Source: DATHSN01 sp035464115
Lineage (GTDB): Bacteria; Actinomycetota; Acidimicrobiia; Acidimicrobiales; SKKL01
Assembly: GCA_035464115.1 (NCBI GenBank)
Contig: DATHSN010000396.1
Location: forward strand, 1-18,067
Direction of reading: 5' to 3'
DNA: 18,067 nucleotides
Shown here: positions 1-6,816 of the stretch, in pieces
Numbering within the stretch: the first letter of the stretch is position 1
How the letters are laid out: each line of letters begins with the position of its first letter
Position numbers and translations under genes: made by a program
The notes under the pieces: generated by a model
What the model saw: the letters and a program-made list of their open reading frames with translations, nothing else
Database searches by the model: none
What the model was told of the DNA's origin: nothing

Positions 1-78
1 GACCTCGTCGACCGTGGGCGGATCCTCGACGGCGGCGTCCTCGGCCGGCACCGCCCCGTGCTCGGTGTAATCGGTCAT
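1..78 (-). CDS. 5' end of an unknown acidic protein (partial)
   Basis: An ATG at 78 on the minus strand opens a frame that stays open to the window edge. It gives 26 residues beginning MTDYTEHGAVPAEDAAVEDP, acidic and rich in Ala, Pro and Val. Third codon positions are nearly all G or C, as in the real genes nearby. On the minus strand TAGTCG (91-86) lies exactly seven bases before the ATG, the same geometry as the leaderless starts of the HAD phosphatase and pirin genes here. I do not recognise the family, because too little is visible. The gene is divergent from the S51-GNAT gene and shares a 74-bp intergenic region with it. Confidence 0.5.
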   Translation of the reverse strand, partial: MTDYTEHGAVPAEDAAVEDPPTVDEV

Positions 79-152
79 GCCCGCGCGACTACCCGGCGGA
101 CCGCCCGCCAACCGGAGAGACCTCCGAGGAGGCAGCGTGCCAGCATCGAGCG

Positions 153-1256
153 GTGCGCGTCGCCCTCACCTCGGTGCTGCCGGTGGACCTGGCGACGGTC
201 GCCGGAGCGCACGGCGTCGGACGAGCGGTGGTCGTGCCCACCGCCGCTGACGGGCTCGCCGACCGAGACGACATCGTCGGGCCCGTGATCGCAGCCGCCG
301 GCGGGCTCGCCGCCGAGGTCGACGTGCTCGACCTGGCGACCGCGTCAGCCGACGACGTGGACGAGCGGGTCGGTGCCGCCGAGGTGATCGTCGTCGGGGG
401 CGGCGACCCCTTCGCGCTCCTCACCGCCATCCAGCGGACCGGGTTCGACCGTGCGGTGCGCGAGGCCGTGGCGCGGGGCACCACCTACGTCGGCATCAGC
501 GCAGGCGCCACCACCGCCGGCCCCACGCTGGCGCCGCTCGTCGACGTGAGCCCGTTCGACCCGCCGACCGGGCTCGGCATGGGTGCGATGGCTGTCGTCC
601 CCGTGCTCGTCCTCCCCCACGACGACCGACCGGGCCGACGGGCACTCCACGCACGGGCGCTGCGCCGGTGGGGACGAGACACCTCGATGCTCGCGCTCGC
701 CGATGACGAGCACCTGATCGTCGGCGACGACGGCTGGCGCCTCGTGCGGTCCGATCGCACCGCGCTCCGACCCGCCCGCCCGACCGACGCCAGCGGCATC
801 GCGGCGACGTTCACCGCAGCCGGAAGGGCCGAGTGGTCGGCGTTCCTGGGGGTCGAGCGGATGGCCGACCTGGAGCCCCCCGTCGACGCGTGGGCCGACC
901 GCATCGACGGCGGCGGTTCCGACCACCTGGTGGTCGCCGAGATCGCAGGACGGATCGCCGGGGTCGTGTGGGTCCGCCCCCCGATCGAGGGCACAGAGTC
1001 GGGCGAGGGCGAGGTGGCCGCCCTCTACACCCACCCCGAAACCTGGGGCCGTGGCCTCGGCCGCCGACTCCTCGACCTCGGCCTCGACCAGCTCCGAGCG
1101 CACGGCTGTGACGAGGCGGTGCTGTTCACCGAGGAGCGAAACGCCCGACCCCGACGGGTCTACGAGCGGGCGGGGTGGCGCACCGACGGCACGATCCGGG
1201 AGCGACCGTTCCTCGGTGCCCCGCTGCGCGAGGTGCGCTACCGCCTGGCGCTGTGA
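153..1256 (+). CDS. Peptidase S51-like (class I glutamine amidotransferase fold) domain fused to GNAT N-acetyltransferase
   Basis: The protein has 367 residues in two domains. Residues 1 to about 198 resemble peptidase S51 (dipeptidase E / cyanophycinase type). They contain a GGGDPFALL motif (82-90), a nucleophile elbow GISAGA with Ser116, Asp131 and a PHDDRPGRR block with His156; their spacing matches the Ser-Asp-His triad of PepE. Residues about 202-367 look like a GNAT acetyltransferase. The acetyl-CoA loop is WGRGLGRRLL (298-307), followed by NARPRRVYERAGW (330-342), the usual C-terminal GNAT block. The two halves are in one uninterrupted frame. The substrate is unknown; hydrolysis of an Asp-containing peptide plus acetylation of an amine is inference. 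The GTG at 153 is the first in-frame start. A GAGGAGG at 126-132 lies 20 bases upstream, too far for an ideal Shine-Dalgarno site, so the start is less certain than the domains. Confidence 0.85.
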   Translation: MRVALTSVLPVDLATVAGAHGVGRAVVVPTAADGLADRDDIVGPVIAAAGGLAAEVDVLDLATASADDVDERVGAAEVIVVGGGDPFALLTAIQRTGFDRAVREAVARGTTYVGISAGATTAGPTLAPLVDVSPFDPPTGLGMGAMAVVPVLVLPHDDRPGRRALHARALRRWGRDTSMLALADDEHLIVGDDGWRLVRSDRTALRPARPTDASGIAATFTAAGRAEWSAFLGVERMADLEPPVDAWADRIDGGGSDHLVVAEIAGRIAGVVWVRPPIEGTESGEGEVAALYTHPETWGRGLGRRLLDLGLDQLRAHGCDEAVLFTEERNARPRRVYERAGWRTDGTIRERPFLGAPLREVRYRLAL

Positions 1257-1268
1257 CGGTTGCGCTGA

Positions 1269-2081
1269 TCAGCGGGCGGACGCGCCCCCGTCGGAGTGCA
1301 GCAGCTGGCCATTGATCCACCCGCCCTCGGCCGAGACCAGGAACGAGACGAGGTTGGCGACGTCGGTCGGGAGCCCCAGGCGTCCACCGGGGGTGGATGC
1401 CAGCACGGCGGACCGGACCTCGTCGTCCATCCAGCCGGTGTCGACCGGCCCCGGGTTCACCACGTTGGCGGCGATCCCGAGGTGGGCGAGCTCGCGGGCC
1501 GCCGCGAGCGTGATGCGGTCGAGGGCCCCCTTGCTCGCCCCGTACGGCAGGTTCCCGACGGTGTGGTCGCTCGTGAGGCTGACGATCCGCCCGGTGCCGG
1601 CCGGACCGCGGAACCGCAGCCCCATCTCACGGATCAGCAGCCACGTCGCCCGCGCGTTCACCGCCATGTGACGGTCGAAGCTCTCGACGGTGGTGTCGAG
1701 CAGGCCGGAGTCGACCGACTCGCAGTGGCACACCACGAGCACCGACACCGAGCCGAGCGCGGCCTCGACGGCGTCGAACACCTCGGCCGCCGCGGCCGGC
1801 CGCTCGAGGTCGGCCTCGACCGCAGTGGTGCGGACGCCGACCCGCTCGGCGACCTCGGCCAGATCGATCGCGTCGGGATCGGCGCCCCATGGCATGCGCT
1901 CGTCGTACCGACGCCACCAGGTGATCCCCACGTCGAGACCGTCGCGAGCCAGTCGCTCGGCCACGGCCGCGCCGATCCCGATGCGCCGGCCGACCCCCGT
2001 CACGAGGGCGACCGGCCGGTTCCCCTCGTCGATCACGGTCTCCACCGCCACAGCGTGGCCCGGACGGACGACAGCCTGCAC
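1269..2081 (-). CDS. SDR family oxidoreductase (FabG-like)
   Basis: Classical short-chain dehydrogenase/reductase of about 255-270 residues. Numbered from the GTG at 2081, the NAD(P)-binding glycine motif is TGVGRRIGIG (28-37). The usual NNAG position reads CHCES (119-123), a variant of an FabG-like subgroup. Ser171, Tyr180 and Lys184 (YGASK) form the catalytic set, and the C-terminus carries INGQLLHSDGG. It probably reduces a keto group or oxidises an alcohol with NAD(P)H; the substrate cannot be inferred. The start is uncertain. GTG codons at 2081, 2045 and 2036 are all possible and none has a strong Shine-Dalgarno site; family alignment favours the later ones. It lies 22 bases after the nitroreductase stop at most, on the same strand, so co-transcription is likely. 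Its 3' end faces the S51-GNAT gene with a 12-base gap and no visible terminator. Confidence 0.85.
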   Translation of the reverse strand: MQAVVRPGHAVAVETVIDEGNRPVALVTGVGRRIGIGAAVAERLARDGLDVGITWWRRYDERMPWGADPDAIDLAEVAERVGVRTTAVEADLERPAAAAEVFDAVEAALGSVSVLVVCHCESVDSGLLDTTVESFDRHMAVNARATWLLIREMGLRFRGPAGTGRIVSLTSDHTVGNLPYGASKGALDRITLAAARELAHLGIAANVVNPGPVDTGWMDDEVRSAVLASTPGGRLGLPTDVANLVSFLVSAEGGWINGQLLHSDGGASAR

Positions 2082-2103
2082 CCGGGTTTCCGGCGTCGGA
2101 CTG

Positions 2104-2598
2104 TCACCAGCGGCCGTGGCGGACCAGGTCGTCGAGCGCGATGCGGGGCGAGCCCACCCGGTTCGGGTCCGGCGGGCCGGGATGGCCGAGCACCACGCCC
2201 ATCGGCGCCTCGACCTCGGCCGGGATCCCGAGCAACGGCCGGATCCGGTCCTGGTGCTGGAAGGTCACCGGACAGGTGGCCAGGCCCAGGTCGTGCGCCG
2301 CGAGCATGGCGTTCTGGGCCATCCGCCCGAGATCGAACAGGCGGAGCTGCTCGGTCGGCCCGGCGAGCACCAGGGTGCAGGGCGCGGTGTGGATCCACCC
2401 GGTGAAGTCGCCGCACTCGGCGAGGCGGGCCCGGTCGTCCGCGTCGGTGACCACCACGATGCGGGTCACCTGGGAGTTCTTGGCACTGCCGGCCATCCGC
2501 GCCGCCCGCAGGACGGCATCGAGCTCGTCGTCGGCGAGCGGGTCGGGCCGGTACGAGCGGGTGTCGCGCTTGGTGGCGATGGCGCGCTGGGTGTCCAC
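2104..2598 (-). CDS. Nitroreductase family protein (FMN-dependent)
   Basis: A short nitroreductase-fold protein of 164 residues. The N-terminus has the family block KRDTRSYRPDPL, then an AGSAKNSQ segment matching the FMN-contacting Ser/Asn region. Further on come LGLATCPVTF and MGVVLGHPG, and the C-terminus ends DDLVRHGRW, typical of the family. These enzymes reduce nitro groups, quinones or flavins with NAD(P)H and usually act as homodimers in the cytoplasm. The substrate here is unknown. I chose GTG 2598 over the longer open frame (to 2670) because GGAGG sits six bases before it on the minus strand. It is followed by the SDR gene, suggesting a two-gene redox transcription unit. Upstream lies a 253-bp non-coding region with two hairpin repeats. 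Confidence 0.85.
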   Translation of the reverse strand: MDTQRAIATKRDTRSYRPDPLADDELDAVLRAARMAGSAKNSQVTRIVVVTDADDRARLAECGDFTGWIHTAPCTLVLAGPTEQLRLFDLGRMAQNAMLAAHDLGLATCPVTFQHQDRIRPLLGIPAEVEAPMGVVLGHPGPPDPNRVGSPRIALDDLVRHGRW

Positions 2599-2670
2599 GT
2601 CGGTCCTCCGGGGTGGGCGAGCGCCCAGCATCGCGCTCCGACCCCGAGCCCGTCGCTCCGGCCCCCTCAC

Positions 2671-2720
2671 GAACCGGCGAATCGACGGTGCGGATCCCGC
2701 ACCCGACGTTCGCCAGAACC
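2671..2720. repeat. Hairpin repeat, copy 1
   Basis: A 50-bp unit starting GAACCGGCGAATCGACGGTG, repeated 60 bp downstream. It is an imperfect palindrome. The outer arms are GGCGAA and TTCGCC; after a mismatched internal loop, the inner arms GGTGCGG and CCGCACC pair around ATC. It resembles a REP-type extragenic palindrome in layout, but no transposase is nearby and the family is unknown. Confidence 0.75.
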
Positions 2721-2730
2721 AGAGCGGTCC

Positions 2731-2780
2731 GAACCGGCGAATCGACAGTGCGGATCCCGCACCTCACGTTCGCCAGAACC
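2731..2780. repeat. Hairpin repeat, copy 2
   Basis: The second copy, in direct orientation, differs from copy 1 at only three positions: one in the GACGGTG/GACAGTG segment and two in CACCCGACG/CACCTCACG. The copies are separated by ten bases, agagcggtcc. The 7-bp inner stem becomes 6 bp plus a mismatch, but GTGCGG/CCGCAC is kept. The copy is in the spacer upstream of the nitroreductase gene and downstream of the flavodoxin gene, so it could act in mRNA 3'-end protection or termination. Confidence 0.75.
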
Positions 2781-2851
2781 GGGGCGGTTGACGCCCGTGC
2801 TCCTGGACCGGGTCCCACGGGACGGCCCGTGGGGGCGACGATCGCCGACGG

Positions 2852-3274
2852 TCAGGCGCCGACGGTGGCGAGCGCCCGGTCGACCAGCTCGCGCGCCTCC
2901 GCGTCGATGCGCCGGCGGTGCAGGGCCATGCCGCCGATGACGTCGCCGCCACGGTCGGCGACGATCGCCGTCATCTTCTCGAGCGTCTTGCCCGGGTCGA
3001 GGGCGTAGGTGCAGAACACCGCGGCCCGCTTGCCGGCGATCGTGGGCATGGCCTTGAGCCGACCGAGCCGGGCCGGCTTCTGGCCGACGAAGAACAGGCC
3101 GTCGACCCAGCTGCCCACGAACACGAGGTCGGCCGCGGACAGCGCCGCGAGATCGACGTTGGTGATCGGCGACACCGTGGCGTCGACCCCGTTGGCCCGC
3201 AGCTCCTCGCCGATGACCTCGGCCGCCTGCCGGGTGTTGCCGGTGAGGCTCTCGTAGATCACCACTGCGTTCAC
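2852..3274 (-). CDS. Flavodoxin-like domain protein
   Basis: A 140-residue protein of flavodoxin size. The N-terminal beta strand VVIYESLTGNT holds the FMN phosphate-binding loop S-L-T-G-N-T, as in flavodoxins. It is followed by alternating strand and helix segments, including ADLVFVGSWVDGLFF, which matches the second FMN-contacting loop, and AVFCTYALDPGKTLEKM. Such proteins bind FMN and carry electrons or act as quinone reductase-like modules; the partner is unknown. GTG 3274 is preferred over the frame's first start at 3301 because GGGGAGG ends five bases before it. It is divergent from the ferrochelatase gene. The nitroreductase downstream is another flavin protein, so a shared redox role is possible but unproven. 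Confidence 0.85.
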   Translation of the reverse strand: MNAVVIYESLTGNTRQAAEVIGEELRANGVDATVSPITNVDLAALSAADLVFVGSWVDGLFFVGQKPARLGRLKAMPTIAGKRAAVFCTYALDPGKTLEKMTAIVADRGGDVIGGMALHRRRIDAEARELVDRALATVGA

Positions 3275-3368
3275 GACGACCTCCCCGGACCGGTTCCCCA
3301 CTGGAGCAGCACGGTTCTATCACTGGCAGGGGTTGGGAGCGGCCGTCCCCGCCGGCGAGACTCCGGGG

Positions 3369-4433
3369 ATGGCCGCTGCCGAACACCCCGACGATCCCGA
3401 ACACCCCGTCGACGCCGTCGTGCTCGTGTCGTTCGGAGGTCCCGAGGGCCCCGACGACGTCCTGCCGTTCCTCGAGAACGTCACCCGTGGGCGGGGCGTC
3501 CCCCGCGAGCGGCTCGAGGAGGTGGCCGAGCAGTACCTGCGCTTCGGCGGGGTGTCGCCGATCAACGACCAGAACCGGGCGTTCCGCGCCGCCCTCGAGG
3601 CCGAGCTCGCCGAGCGGGGCCCGGCGCTGCCCGTCTACTGGGGCAACCGCAACTGGGCGCCGTTCCTCACCGACACGGTGCGCCAGATGGCCGACGACGG
3701 GATCCGCCACGCGGTGGCCCTGGTGACGTCGGCGTACAGCTCGTACTCGGGGTGCCGGCAGTACCGCGAGGACATCGAGCGGGCCCGGGCCGAGGTGGGC
3801 GACGCCGCCCCGCAGATCGACAAGATCCGGGCGTTCTGGAACCACCCCGGCTTCATCGGCCCGTTCCGCACCGCGCTCACCGCCGCCCTCGGCGACCTCC
3901 CCGCCGACCGGCGCCGCCGGGCCCGGCTGGTGTTCACCGCCCACTCGCTGCCCGTGTCGCTCGCCGCCACCAGCGACTACGAGGCCCAGCTGCGCGAGGC
4001 CGCCGGCCTGGTGGCGGCCGCGGCCCCCGAGCTCGAGTGGGACCTGGTGTGGCAGTCGCGCAGCGGACCGCCGCAGGTGCCGTGGCTCGAGCCCGACGTC
4101 AACGACCACCTCCGCGCCCTCGCCGAGCAGGGCGTCGACACGGTGGTGGTCGTCCCGGTCGGGTTCGTGTCGGACCACCAGGAGGTCATCTTCGACCTCG
4201 ACACCCAGGCCGCGGAGACCGCCGCCGAGCTGGGCATGACGTTCGCGCGGGTCCCGACCCCCGGCACCCATCCCGAGACGGTCGCCATGGCCCGCGAGCT
4301 GGTGGCGGAGCGGGCGGGTGTCACCCCCACCCGTCGCACCCTCGGCCACCTCGGCCCTCGCGCCGACGTGTGCCCGCACGACTGCTGTCCCGCCCCCACC
4401 CGTCCCGCCGGGCGCCCACCCGCAGCGGGGTAG
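3369..4433 (+). CDS. hemH: Ferrochelatase (probable coproporphyrin ferrochelatase), putative [2Fe-2S] type
   Basis: A 354-residue ferrochelatase that inserts ferrous iron into a porphyrin in haem synthesis. In actinobacteria the substrate is normally coproporphyrin III (CpfC). Visible signatures are LVSFGGPEGPDDV near the N-terminus, FGGVSPIN (59-66), TAHSLP with catalytic His192, and VGFVSDHQEVIFDLD with Glu272. Cysteines at 129 (SGC) and 335, 339 and 340 (CPHDCC) match the one-plus-three arrangement that binds a [2Fe-2S] cluster in other actinobacterial enzymes; cluster binding here is inference. The C-terminal tail is Pro-rich. ATG 3369 is preferred to TTG 3333 because family alignment starts near residue 14. 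No other haem gene is in the window. It converges on the HAD phosphatase gene. Confidence 0.95.
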   Translation: MAAAEHPDDPEHPVDAVVLVSFGGPEGPDDVLPFLENVTRGRGVPRERLEEVAEQYLRFGGVSPINDQNRAFRAALEAELAERGPALPVYWGNRNWAPFLTDTVRQMADDGIRHAVALVTSAYSSYSGCRQYREDIERARAEVGDAAPQIDKIRAFWNHPGFIGPFRTALTAALGDLPADRRRRARLVFTAHSLPVSLAATSDYEAQLREAAGLVAAAAPELEWDLVWQSRSGPPQVPWLEPDVNDHLRALAEQGVDTVVVVPVGFVSDHQEVIFDLDTQAAETAAELGMTFARVPTPGTHPETVAMARELVAERAGVTPTRRTLGHLGPRADVCPHDCCPAPTRPAGRPPAAG

Positions 4434-4444
4434 GCCCCCGCCAC

Positions 4445-4463
4445 GCCGCCGACGAGCGGCGGC
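4445..4463. terminator. Convergent-gene hairpin
   Basis: GCCGCCG (4445-4451) pairs with CGGCGGC (4457-4463) around the loop ACGAG. It lies 11 bases after the ferrochelatase stop and 24 bases beyond the HAD phosphatase stop, so it could serve both strands. There is no T-tract, as is common in very GC-rich genomes. Confidence 0.5.
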
Positions 4464-4487
4464 GCCCTGCCGCCGGCCCCGCCTCGT

Positions 4488-5336
4488 TCAGAGCAGGCGC
4501 TCGATCACCTCGGCCACGCCGTCGGCCGCGTTGGGCGGCGCCACCTCGTCGGCCGCGGCCAGCACCTCCGGATGGGCGTTGCCCATCGCCACGCCCCGAC
4601 CGGCCCAGGTGAGCATGCCGAGGTCGTTGCGGTGGTCGCCGAAGGCCAGCACCTCGTGGGCCGCCACGCCCCACCGCCCGCACAGCGCAGCGAGCGCGGT
4701 GGCCTTGTCGGCCCCGTCGACGGTGATCTCGACGAACGCCGCGCCCGACGTCGACGCCACCACACCAGGGGGGAGGACGCCGTCGATGGCGCCCAGCAGC
4801 GCGTCGTGCGAGACGGTCGGGTGGGTGACCAGCACCTTCGTCAGGTCGGTGTCGGCCGGGGGGTCGTCGGCGACCCCGGCGAGCTGCTCGCCATCGGTGG
4901 GCGGCCGCTGCGCGACCCACGTCGGGTCCCAGCCGAAGCCGTCGAGGTGCTCCCAGCCCAACCCCACGTCGGGGATCGCGGCCCGCAGCGCGGCGACGAC
5001 CGCCGTGGCGGTGATCGCCGGGATCGGCGTGTGGTCCTCGATCACGACCGGCGACAGCCGCACCACCATGGCGCCGTTGGAGCAGATGGCCCGGTCGACC
5101 ACGCCGACCGGCGCCACCTTCGGCGCGGCCGTGCGGTGGCTGCGGCCGGTGGCGGCCACCACCTGGATCCCGAGCGCGTGGGCGGCGCGCAGGGCCTCGA
5201 CGGTGCGGGCCGAGACCACGCCGTCGACCCCGAGGAGCGTGCCGTCGAGATCCGTGGCGCTCACCCGGGGGCGCCCGGGCGACCCCGAGGGATCGACGCC
5301 GGAGGCGCGGGGACGCGGCCGGTCGAGGGAGGACAC
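4488..5336 (-). CDS. Cof-type HAD-IIB family hydrolase (phosphatase)
   Basis: A 282-residue haloacid dehalogenase-superfamily phosphatase of the Cof type. Motif I is ATDLDGTLL, with Asp29 as predicted nucleophile and Asp31 as acid/base. Motif II is AATGRS, the motif III lysine lies in DGADKATAL, and motif IV is FGDHRNDLGML. The large C2-type cap between motifs II and III is typical of enzymes acting on sugar phosphates or other small phosphates, and the substrate is unknown. GTG 5336 is chosen because TAGCCT lies exactly seven bases upstream, as at the pirin gene, suggesting a leaderless mRNA. It adds a Pro/Arg-rich stretch of 24 residues; GTG 5264, just before the motif I strand, is the alternative. 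It is divergent from the metY unit. Confidence 0.9.
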   Translation of the reverse strand: MSSLDRPRPRASGVDPSGSPGRPRVSATDLDGTLLGVDGVVSARTVEALRAAHALGIQVVAATGRSHRTAAPKVAPVGVVDRAICSNGAMVVRLSPVVIEDHTPIPAITATAVVAALRAAIPDVGLGWEHLDGFGWDPTWVAQRPPTDGEQLAGVADDPPADTDLTKVLVTHPTVSHDALLGAIDGVLPPGVVASTSGAAFVEITVDGADKATALAALCGRWGVAAHEVLAFGDHRNDLGMLTWAGRGVAMGNAHPEVLAAADEVAPPNAADGVAEVIERLL

Positions 5337-5343
5337 GCCGGGC

Positions 5344-5349
5344 AGGCTA
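5344..5349 (-). promoter_or_regulatory. -10 element of the HAD phosphatase gene (leaderless)
   Basis: TAGCCT on the minus strand ends seven bases before the GTG at 5336, so transcription should begin at or next to the start codon. There is no Shine-Dalgarno sequence and no evident -35 box. The identical hexamer and spacing occur before the pirin ATG. Confidence 0.55.
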
Positions 5350-5461
5350 CGGCGAGGGCCCGGGGTCGGGCGCTCCGAGGGCCGTGGCCGGGCCGGCACC
5401 GTCGGCGCCGGCGATCCGACCCCGGACGCACCGCGGCCCCGCGCTGTGGCAGCGTGCGGGG

Positions 5462-5503
5462 ATGGTCGAGACCGCCCCCACCATCGAGCAGGTCGGCTGG
5501 TGA
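5462..5503 (+). CDS. Possible 13-codon leader ORF upstream of metY
   Basis: ATG 5462 opens a 13-residue ORF, MVETAPTIEQVGW. Its TGA (5501-5503) overlaps the GTG (5500-5502) of the metY-like gene as GTGA. CAGCGT (5450-5455) lies six bases before the ATG and resembles the TAnnnT -10 elements of nearby leaderless genes, so this ORF may begin at the transcript's first base and couple translation to metY. It has no run of Cys, and no Met beyond the start codon, so classic attenuation by those residues is not supported. It could be chance; no conservation data are available. Confidence 0.35.
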   Translation: MVETAPTIEQVGW

Positions 5504-6816
5504 CACCGTCCCGCCCCGAGCCGCGGCCGCCGGGCGAGCCCGTCGGGCCCCGCACCCGGGCGTTGCACGCCGGTGGCCGCCCCGACCCCACCACCGGCGC
5601 CCGGGCCGTGCCGATCTACCAGACCACGAGCTTCGTGTTCGAGGACGCCGCCGACGCCGCCGACCTGTTCGCCCTGCAGAAGTACGGGAGCATCTACTCC
5701 CGCATCTCCAACCCGACGGTGGCCGCCCTCGAGGAGCGCATGGCCAGCCTCGACGGCGGGCTCGGCGCGGTGGCCACCTCGAGCGGGCAGGCCGCCGAGC
5801 TCGTCACCTTCGCGGCGCTCGCCGGCGCCGGCGACCACGTGGTCGCCTCGGCGCACCTCTACGGCGGCACCCGCACCCTCCTCGACGTCACCCTGCGCCG
5901 CTTCGGGCTCGACACCACCTTCGTGGCCGACCCCACGCCCGACCACGTCGCCGCCGCCATCGGCGAGCGGACCCGGGCGGTCTACGTCGAGGTGGTCGCC
6001 AACCCGTCGGGACGGGTCGCCGACCTGGCCGGTCTGGCCGACGTGGCCCACGCCGCCGGCGTGCCCCTCGTCGTCGACGCCACCGTGGCCACCCCGGCGC
6101 TGTGCCGGCCGATCGACCACGGCGCCGACCTGGTCGTGCACTCGGCCACCAAGTTCCTCGGCGGGCACGGCACCACCCTCGGCGGGGTGGTCGTCGAGTC
6201 GGGTCGCTTCGACTGGGCCAACGGCCGGTTCCCGGAGATGACCGAGCCGGTGCCGTCCTACGGGGGCATCTCGTGGTGGGGCAACTTCGGCGAGTACGGC
6301 TTCCTCACCCGGTTGCGCTCCGAGCAGCTGCGCGACCTCGGCTGCTCGCTGTCGCCGCACAGCGCGTTCCTCCTCCTCCAGGGGGTCGAGACCCTCGACC
6401 TGCGCATGCGGGCCCACGTCGACAACGCCCGCGTCGTCGCCGAGTGGCTCGACGACGATCCCCGGGTGGCGTGGGTGAGCTGGGCCGGCCTGCCGTCGCA
6501 CCCCGACCACGAGCTGGCCCGCCGCTACCTGCCGCTCGGGCCGGGTGCCGTCTTCGCGTTCGGCGTGCGGGGCGGCCGCGAGGCCGGCCGCCGGTGCATC
6601 GAGGCGGTCGAGCTGTGCAGCCACCTCGCCAACATCGGCGACGCCCGCACGCTCGTCATCCACCCGGCGTCGACCACGCACGCCCAGCTGTCGGCCGACG
6701 CGCTCGCCGCCGCCGGGGTGTCCGAGGACCTCGTCCGCATCTCGGTGGGGCTCGAGGACCCCGAGGACATCCTCGCCGACCTCGACCGGGCGCTCGACGC
6801 GGCGGTGCACCCGTGA
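5500..6816 (+). CDS. metY: O-acetylhomoserine aminocarboxypropyltransferase (sulfhydrylase), MetY type
   Basis: A 438-residue PLP enzyme of the Cys/Met metabolism family. It is expected to make homocysteine from O-acetylhomoserine and sulfide in the cytoplasm. RTRALHAGGRPDPTTGA opens the conserved N-terminus, followed by VPIYQTTSFVF, YSRISNPTVAALE and SSGQAAEL. The PLP lysine is Lys218 in SATKFLGGHG. The C-terminal LVIHPASTTHAQL is the signature that separates this group from cystathionine gamma-synthases, and the length also fits. The GTG at 5500 overlaps the stop of a 13-codon upstream ORF and is the start that gives a family-length N-terminus. It overlaps the next gene by four bases, suggesting translational coupling. 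A related gamma-elimination role cannot be excluded. Confidence 0.93.
   Translation: MTPSRPEPRPPGEPVGPRTRALHAGGRPDPTTGARAVPIYQTTSFVFEDAADAADLFALQKYGSIYSRISNPTVAALEERMASLDGGLGAVATSSGQAAELVTFAALAGAGDHVVASAHLYGGTRTLLDVTLRRFGLDTTFVADPTPDHVAAAIGERTRAVYVEVVANPSGRVADLAGLADVAHAAGVPLVVDATVATPALCRPIDHGADLVVHSATKFLGGHGTTLGGVVVESGRFDWANGRFPEMTEPVPSYGGISWWGNFGEYGFLTRLRSEQLRDLGCSLSPHSAFLLLQGVETLDLRMRAHVDNARVVAEWLDDDPRVAWVSWAGLPSHPDHELARRYLPLGPGAVFAFGVRGGREAGRRCIEAVELCSHLANIGDARTLVIHPASTTHAQLSADALAAAGVSEDLVRISVGLEDPEDILADLDRALDAAVHP

Larger units (their letters stand above)
2599..2851. other. Non-coding spacer carrying the repeat pair
   Basis: This 253-bp region lies between the nitroreductase start and the flavodoxin stop, both on the minus strand. 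It must hold the nitroreductase promoter, but I could not pick a convincing -10 element. Its main content is the two 50-bp hairpin repeats at 2671-2720 and 2731-2780. Frames that cross it translate the repeats into a repeated peptide, but they have no gene-like support. Confidence 0.6.

Noticed and set aside
2613..2791. Repeated peptide RTGESTVRIPH...FAR encoded by the hairpin repeats
   Set aside because: The region lies between genes, the repeats are palindromic DNA, and the frames have no start signal or domain; it is best read as non-coding.
4318..5499. Long plus-strand extension upstream of the metY-like gene
   Set aside because: It is antisense to the HAD phosphatase and is Ser/Thr/Pro-rich shadow; the MetY family N-terminus begins near 5500.
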